64,000 nucleotides of DNA from DASUAS01 sp963809795 (GTDB lineage: Bacteria > Actinomycetota > Acidimicrobiia > IMCC26256 > DASPTH01), in contig CAWELN010000007.1 in the NCBI GenBank assembly GCA_963809795.1, positions 1 to 64,000 of the forward strand, given 5' to 3'. Below, in pieces: positions 59,035 through 64,000 of the stretch (positions are counted from its first letter, which is position 1; every line of letters begins with the position of its first letter). The position numbers and the translations under genes were made by a program. The notes below the pieces were generated by a model. That model saw only the letters and a list, made by a program, of their open reading frames with translations. It did not search any database and was not told the DNA's origin.

Positions 59035-62000
59035 GTGTTCCTCAAGTCACTGACGCTCCGAGGCTTCAAGTCGTTCGCCGACAAGACCGTCCTGGAGTTC
59101 GAACCCGGCGTGACGGTGGTGGTCGGCCCGAACGGTTCGGGGAAGTCGAACCTGGTCGACGGGGTGGCGTGGGTGCTGGGCGCCCAGGGGCCGCGCACGC
59201 TGCGCGGCGGCAAGATGGACGACGTCATCTTCGCCGGCACGCCGGACCGGCCTGCGCTGGGCCGGGCCGAGGTCTCACTGTGCATCGACAACTCGGCCGG
59301 CCTGCTGCCGATCGAGTTCAGCGAGGTCACGATCACCCGCACGCTCTTCCGGGCGGGCGACTCCGAGTACCAGATCAACGGCGCGCCGTGCCGGCTGCTC
59401 GACATCCAGGAGCTGCTCTCGGACTCCGGCATCGGCCGGCAGCAGCACGTCATCGTCGGCCAGGGCCAGCTCGACGCGGTGCTCAACGCCCGGCCCGAGG
59501 ACCGCCGGGCGATCGTCGAAGAAGCCGCCGGCATCCTCAAGTTCCGCAAGCGACGGGAGCGGGCCGAGCGTCGGCTCGAGGCCACCGAGGGCAACCTCCT
59601 GCGGCTGAACGACCTGCTCCGGGAGGTCCGCCGTCAGCTCACCCCGTTGCAGCGGCAGGCCGACGCCGCCCGCCGCCACGGTGGCCTGGTCGAGGAGCTC
59701 CGGGCGATCCGCCTCCACCTGGCCGGCCACGAGATCGCGGGCCTGCAGGCGCGCGGCGAGCGCCTGCGCGACCGGGGCACCGAGCTCACGGCCAAGGAGG
59801 AGGCCGTCCGGGGCCGGCTGCGCGACCTCGACGTCGCCGTGCTCGACGCCGAGCACGCGCTCACCGCGGCCGGGCACGGCGACCTCGCCGACGCACTGAC
59901 TCGGGTGGAGTCGCTCCGGGCGCGTGTCAGCGGCTTCGGCGCGCTGCTCGACGAGAAGGCGCGGGGCCTGCAGCGCGAGCTGGCCTCGGTGGCCGACGAG
60001 GGCGTGTTCGAGACGCTCGTCGCCGACGCGGCCGAGGTCCGACGCCAGCTCGACGAGATGGAGGCCGCGAGCGCGACCCTCGCCGAGGAGCGGGCCACGG
60101 TCGAGCGCGCCGAGTACGACCTCGCCGCCGCGCACCGCGCGTTCGCCGAGAGCCCGACGCCCGGACGCCAACGCCGATGACCTGCGCATGGCTCGCCGCG
60201 ATCTCGAGACCCGACGCGAGGCGTTGGCCCGTATCGACGCCGAGCTCGACCGGGTCGCCGGGCGCCTGGAGCAGGCGAGCACGCGCCTCGACGCGCTCAC
60301 CGCCGAGCACCACGAGCTGGGTGCGACGCACGAGCGGATCGGCGCCGGGTTGCCGGCTCGGCGCGCCGCGACGGTGGCGGCCCGCGAGGCCGTGGTCCGC
60401 GCGACGACCGCCCGCGCCGACGCCGAGGCGGCCGGGCGCACCGCGGAGGCCGACGCGGCCCGGTGGCAGGCGCGCGCCGAGGCGCTGGCCGCCGCGCTCG
60501 ACCAGGCGCGCAACCGTGACGCCGCCGAATCGCTGGCCGGCCTGCCCGGCGTGGTCGGCCCGCTGGTCGACCACCTCGAGATCGACGCCGGCGCCGAACG
60601 CGCGGTGACCGCGCTGCTCGGCGACGCCCTGGGTGCGCTCGTGGTCGACGGCCCGGTGGCGGCCCGGCAGGCACTGGCCCGCCTCGCCGACGGCGACACC
60701 GCCGCGGTGGTGCTGGTCGCCGACACCACGCCGGTCGCCCCGCTCGCGGCACCCGCGGTGCCGGGCGCACGTCCCCTCGCCGACCTCGTCCGCTGCCCGG
60801 TGCCGGGTGTGGCGACCGCGGTGGCGCGCATGCTCGACGGCGCGCTCCTCGTCGAAGGCGACTGGTCGGTGGCGCTCGACCTCGCCCTCCGCGAGCCGTC
60901 GCGGACCGTCGTGACCCGCGCCGGTGACCGCTTCGGCGGCCGCGGTTCCTGGCGCCTCGGGCGCGACTCGCTCGCCGCCTCCCGGGCCGCGCTCGAGGAC
61001 GCCCAGCGGCACGCGAGCGCCGCGCTCGCCGCGCGCGACGCCGCCGCCACGGCACTGGCGACCGCGCACGAGGAGCTCGAGCGCCGTACGGTCGAGGAAG
61101 CCGACGCCGCCGAACGCGAGCGGCGGGCGGTGCACGAGCTCGAGGGCGTCGACCGGGCCCGGGCGCGCGTCGACGCCGAACGCACGCAGCGCGACGTCGA
61201 AGTCTCGGCGACGCGCGACGAGTGGAGCGCCTTGCACGCGCAACGGGCCCGCGACGTCGACGGCGTCGCCGCGCTCGAGGTGCGGCTTCCCGCCCTCGAA
61301 GCCGAGGCGGCGGAAGCACAGTCGTTGTTCGAGTCGCGCGCGCTCGTGCAGCTCGAGCTCGACGAGCGCGCCACCACGGTGGCGTCGCAGCGTCGCGATC
61401 TCGACCTGCGCACCGCGCAGACGGTCGAGCGGCGCCGGGTGCTCGAGCACCGGCTCGCCGAGGTCGACGACCGGCTGGCGCGCGACCCGGAACGACGCGC
61501 GGAGGCCGAGCGCAACCGGGTCGGTCTGGAGCGGCGCGGCACCGGCTACGCCGAGGTGGGCATTCGTCTCGAGCACCTCTCCGCCCGCATCGACGAGCTC
61601 CTGGAACGGTGGCGCACCGCCCGGCGGGTGGAAGCCGAGCGCGCGGCAGCCGCCAGCGGCCAGCTCCAGGAGATCCGCCGCACGCGCGGCGAGGCGGAGA
61701 AGGAGCTGGTGGAGATCCGCGAGCTGCTGCAGCGGCGCGACGTCGAGGATGCAGAGACCCGCATGCGGCTCGAGAGCGCGGTCGAGCGGCTCCGCACCGA
61801 GTACGACGTCGAGCCGGCGGTGGCGCTCGACGCCCCCGCGCCCGAGGTCCCCGGCGGGACCACGTTGGCCGGCCGGGCCCGGGAGCTGGAACGCGAGCTG
61901 CGGCTCATGGGGCCGATCAACCCCCTCGCGCTCGAGGAACACGACGCGCTGCTCGAACGGCACGAGTTCCTGCAGGCGCAGCTCGAGGACGTGAAGGCGA

Positions 62001-62518
62001 GCCGGCGCGAGCTGAACCGTGTGATCCGCGCCGTCGACCAGGAGATCGTCAGCGTCTTCAGTGGCGCGTTCGACGACGTCAGCCGGAACTTCACCGACCT
62101 GTTCACGACGCTGTTCCCGGGTGGGGCGGGCAAGTTGCTCCTCACCGATCCCGACGACCTGCTGAACACCGGGATCGAGATGGAGGCGCGCCCGTCGGGC
62201 AAGAACGTGCGCCGGCTGTCGCTGCTGTCGGGCGGCGAGCGCTCGCTGACCGCGCTCGCGTTCCTCTTCGGCGTGTTCCGCGCCCGGCCGTCGCCCTTCT
62301 ACCTGATGGACGAGGTGGAAGCGGCGCTCGACGACGTGAACCTCCACCGCTTCCTCGACCTCGTGCACGAGTTCCGCAACGAGGCGCAGCTGCTGGTGGT
62401 GTCGCACCAGAAGCGGACGATGGAGGCGGCCGACTGCCTCTACGGCGTCTCGATGCCGCCGGGCGGGTCGAGCCGGGTCGTGAGCCAACGCATCAACGAC
62501 GACCTGCCGGTGGCCTGA
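59035..62518 (+). CDS. smc: Chromosome segregation SMC protein, with one frameshift
   Basis: About 1,160 residues once joined. Head: MFLKSLTLRGFKSFADKTVL and Walker A GPNGSGKSNL (residues 31-40). Hinge: AGLPGVVGPLVDHLEIDAGA in the middle. Signature LSGGERSLTALAFLFGVFRA and Walker B SPFYLMDEVEAALDDVNLHR at the C-terminus. Coiled coil fills the rest. The frame changes near 60140-60165: AHRAFAESP in one frame continues as DANADDLRMARRDLETRREA in another. SMC compacts chromosomes and is rarely dispensable, and both halves are intact, so sequence error is more likely than mutation. Start GTG 59035. Confidence 0.93.
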
Positions 62519-62525
62519 CGACCTG

Positions 62526-63497
62526 ATGTCCGCGTCCGCGGTGCTCGCCGCGTCGGTGAACGACCCCGGGCTGGTGAACGCGTGCGGCCCCAAGGGCGAG
62601 CAGTCCTGGCTGTGCTCGACCGTCTACCGCATCACCGGCGACAGCCACGCCGCCGACGTCGCCGACACGCTGGCCAAGCCGATCCGCATCGTCGTCATCC
62701 TTCTCGTCGCCTGGATCGCGGTGCGGATCACCCGCGTGCTCACCGGCCGGTTGGTGAAGCACCTGAGCGGTGGTGTCGAGAGGCTGGCGTCGATGCGCGG
62801 CGGAGTGGCGTTCGTCGACACCGGGCCCATGCCCCAGGCTCGCCGCACTCAGCGCGCCGAGACCATCGGCGCGGTGCTGCGCAGCATCGTCACCATCGTG
62901 ATCTGGTCGATCGCGGTCCTCACGATCCTCGAGACCCTCGGCATCAACCTGGCACCCCTCATCGCGGGCGCGGGGATCGCGGGGATCGCGCTGGGGTTCG
63001 GGGCCCAGTCGTTGGTGCGCGACTTCCTCTCGGGCATGTTCATGCTCATGGAGGACCAGTTCGGCGTGGGCGACGTCATCGACACCGGTGTGGCGACGGG
63101 CACCGTCGAAGGGGTGAGCCTGCGCACGACGCGCTTGCGTGACATCGACGGCGTGGTGTGGCACATCCCCAACGGGACCATCCTGCGCGTCGGGAACAAG
63201 TCGCAGCAGTGGTCGCGCGCGGTGGTCGACGTACCCGTCGCCTTCGAGGCCGACACGGCCGTGGCCACCGACGTGATCCACGACGTCGCCGCGGGCATCT
63301 GGCACGAACCCGAGTACGCGTCGGTCATCCTGGCCGAGCCGAGCGTCCTCGGCGTCGAGTCGCTGGCGCCGGGCCGGGTGGTGATCCGGGTCGTCGTCCG
63401 GACGCAGCCCCAGCAGCAGTGGCGGGTCGAACGCGAGCTGCGGGTGCGCATCAAGTCCGCGCTCGACGCCGCCGGAATCGCGCTGCCGTCCGCGTAG
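62526..63497 (+). CDS. Small-conductance mechanosensitive channel (MscS family)
   Basis: 323 residues. Two N-terminal helices (IRIVVILLVAWIAVRITRVL and AVLRSIVTIVIWSIAVLTIL), then the pore helix TM3 LAPLIAGAGIAGIALGFGAQ followed by SLVRDFLSGMFMLMEDQFGV, the typical MscS beta domain (VWHIPNGTILRVGNKSQQWS) and a cytosolic C-terminal domain. It relieves turgor on hypo-osmotic shock. It starts 8 nt after smc on the same strand. Confidence 0.92.
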   Translation: MSASAVLAASVNDPGLVNACGPKGEQSWLCSTVYRITGDSHAADVADTLAKPIRIVVILLVAWIAVRITRVLTGRLVKHLSGGVERLASMRGGVAFVDTGPMPQARRTQRAETIGAVLRSIVTIVIWSIAVLTILETLGINLAPLIAGAGIAGIALGFGAQSLVRDFLSGMFMLMEDQFGVGDVIDTGVATGTVEGVSLRTTRLRDIDGVVWHIPNGTILRVGNKSQQWSRAVVDVPVAFEADTAVATDVIHDVAAGIWHEPEYASVILAEPSVLGVESLAPGRVVIRVVVRTQPQQQWRVERELRVRIKSALDAAGIALPSA

Positions 63498-63536
63498 GAT
63501 CGCGGCCCCTCCCTCGGACAAGCGCAGGCCCCCGCC

Positions 63537-64000
63537 ATGGACGCGACGCTCGGTTTCATCCTCATCTTCGTGCTCGCGATCCTGTTGGTCGCGTTGGGCC
63601 TCGGTCTGTCCCGTCGCGCCAAGCGCGCCGACGACGTCGACGGCACCCCCGGCGAGCGCCCGCCGGCAGGCCCGGTCTCCCCGACGGCAACCCTTCCTCG
63701 TCCTCCCGTCGAGACGCCCGGCCCCGAGGACGCGATCGCGGAAGCGGGCACCGCGGAGCCGGAGGTGGAGCTCGGGGTGGAGATCGCCCCGCCTCCACTC
63801 CGGGAGCGGCTGGGCAAGACCCGCGCCGCGTTCGCCCGGTTGCGGGGCAAGGGCCGCATCAGCGACGACACGTGGGAGGACGTCGAGGACACGCTGCTCC
63901 TGGCCGACGTCGGGATGCCGACCACCGAGCGGATCCTCGCCGAGGTGCGCGACCGCGCCAAGTCGGAGAGGGCGGGCGACGGCGACGAGCTCATGGGCCT
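63537..64000 (+). CDS. ftsY: Signal recognition particle receptor FtsY (5' part; runs off the window)
   Basis: The first 154 residues are present. A membrane anchor helix GFILIFVLAILLVALGLGL, unusual outside actinobacteria, is followed by an acidic, proline-rich linker. Then the SRP54_N helical domain begins: RERLGKTRAAFARLRGKGRI and DTWEDVEDTLLLADVGMPTT. The GTPase part lies beyond the window edge. TAGGAT at 63496-63501 overlaps the mscS stop and may be a promoter. ATG 63537 is the only fitting start. Confidence 0.92.
   Translation, partial: MDATLGFILIFVLAILLVALGLGLSRRAKRADDVDGTPGERPPAGPVSPTATLPRPPVETPGPEDAIAEAGTAEPEVELGVEIAPPPLRERLGKTRAAFARLRGKGRISDDTWEDVEDTLLLADVGMPTTERILAEVRDRAKSERAGDGDELMG

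Noticed and set aside
59927..62593. An 888-codon minus-strand open frame inside smc
   Set aside because: Antisense of the SMC coiled coil. It has no domain features, while the plus-strand protein matches SMC throughout.
1..64000. tRNA or rRNA genes
   Set aside because: I scanned for TTC-arm-like GGTTCRANNCC and for long conserved rRNA segments and saw no convincing match. A tRNAscan-SE run would be decisive.
1..64000. Insertion sequence or phage genes
   Set aside because: No transposase, integrase or phage structural motif and no terminal inverted repeat flanking a gene was recognised. The frameshifts look like errors, not insertions.

Overview
The window is a GC-rich bacterial chromosome segment with a high-GC actinobacterial gene set. 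GTG starts are common. Several gene pairs share ATGA or TGATG junctions, and many starts sit 5-9 nt after a TANNNT hexamer. The 49-64 kb block (rpmB, a fakA/yloV-type gene, recG, rsmD, coaD, a coiled-coil gene, a DUF177 gene, rpmF, plsX, acpP, rnc, mutM, smc, mscS, ftsY) is core actinobacterial genome. Together with LAFTG-type surface anchoring, F420-type oxidoreductases, P450s and an AftD-like arabinosyltransferase, it suggests an uncultured member of Acidimicrobiia or a near relative. That placement is an inference from gene content, not from a marker search.

0-12 kb is an accessory, catabolic region: a broken adenylate-cyclase fragment, an acyl-CoA-synthetase-like enzyme, two small flavin/F420 proteins, a methyltransferase, a TatA-like protein, two cytochromes P450, and an ABC-2 ATPase plus permease transcribed divergently from a TetR regulator with a clear inverted-repeat operator between them. 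12-22 kb holds a very large BTAD/cyclase/NB-ARC-type regulator broken by three frameshifts, a GT39-type membrane transferase, a VOC/thioesterase pair, and an epimerase-sulfotransferase-unknown protein run. 22-38 kb is mixed housekeeping: a DivIVA-like coiled coil, a GH63-type hydrolase, a phosphoesterase, a cyclic-nucleotide-binding protein, an ECF sigma factor, an odd LDH-like dehydrogenase, a tiny sigma-region-4-like protein, a UvrD2-like helicase, galactokinase, a PAC2 protein, a MhuD-like haem enzyme and D-Ala-D-Ala ligase. 38-49 kb carries GTP-type PEP carboxykinase and an envelope polysaccharide cluster (GT4, LAFTG surface protein, AftD-like enzyme, GT2, two methyltransferases) whose content recalls the M. 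tuberculosis pckA-Rv0224c-Rv0225-aftD neighbourhood. 49-64 kb is the core block above.

Three features cut across the genes. (1) A 53-54 bp hairpin repeat occurs three times, twice in tandem after a PH-domain gene and once filling the acpP-rnc spacer. Its stems show compensatory changes. (2) A second repeat of about 90 bp follows the PAC2 and ddl genes. (3) Single-base frameshifts interrupt at least eight otherwise well-conserved genes, including smc and pckA, which points to sequence errors in much of this contig and should temper calls of pseudogenes.
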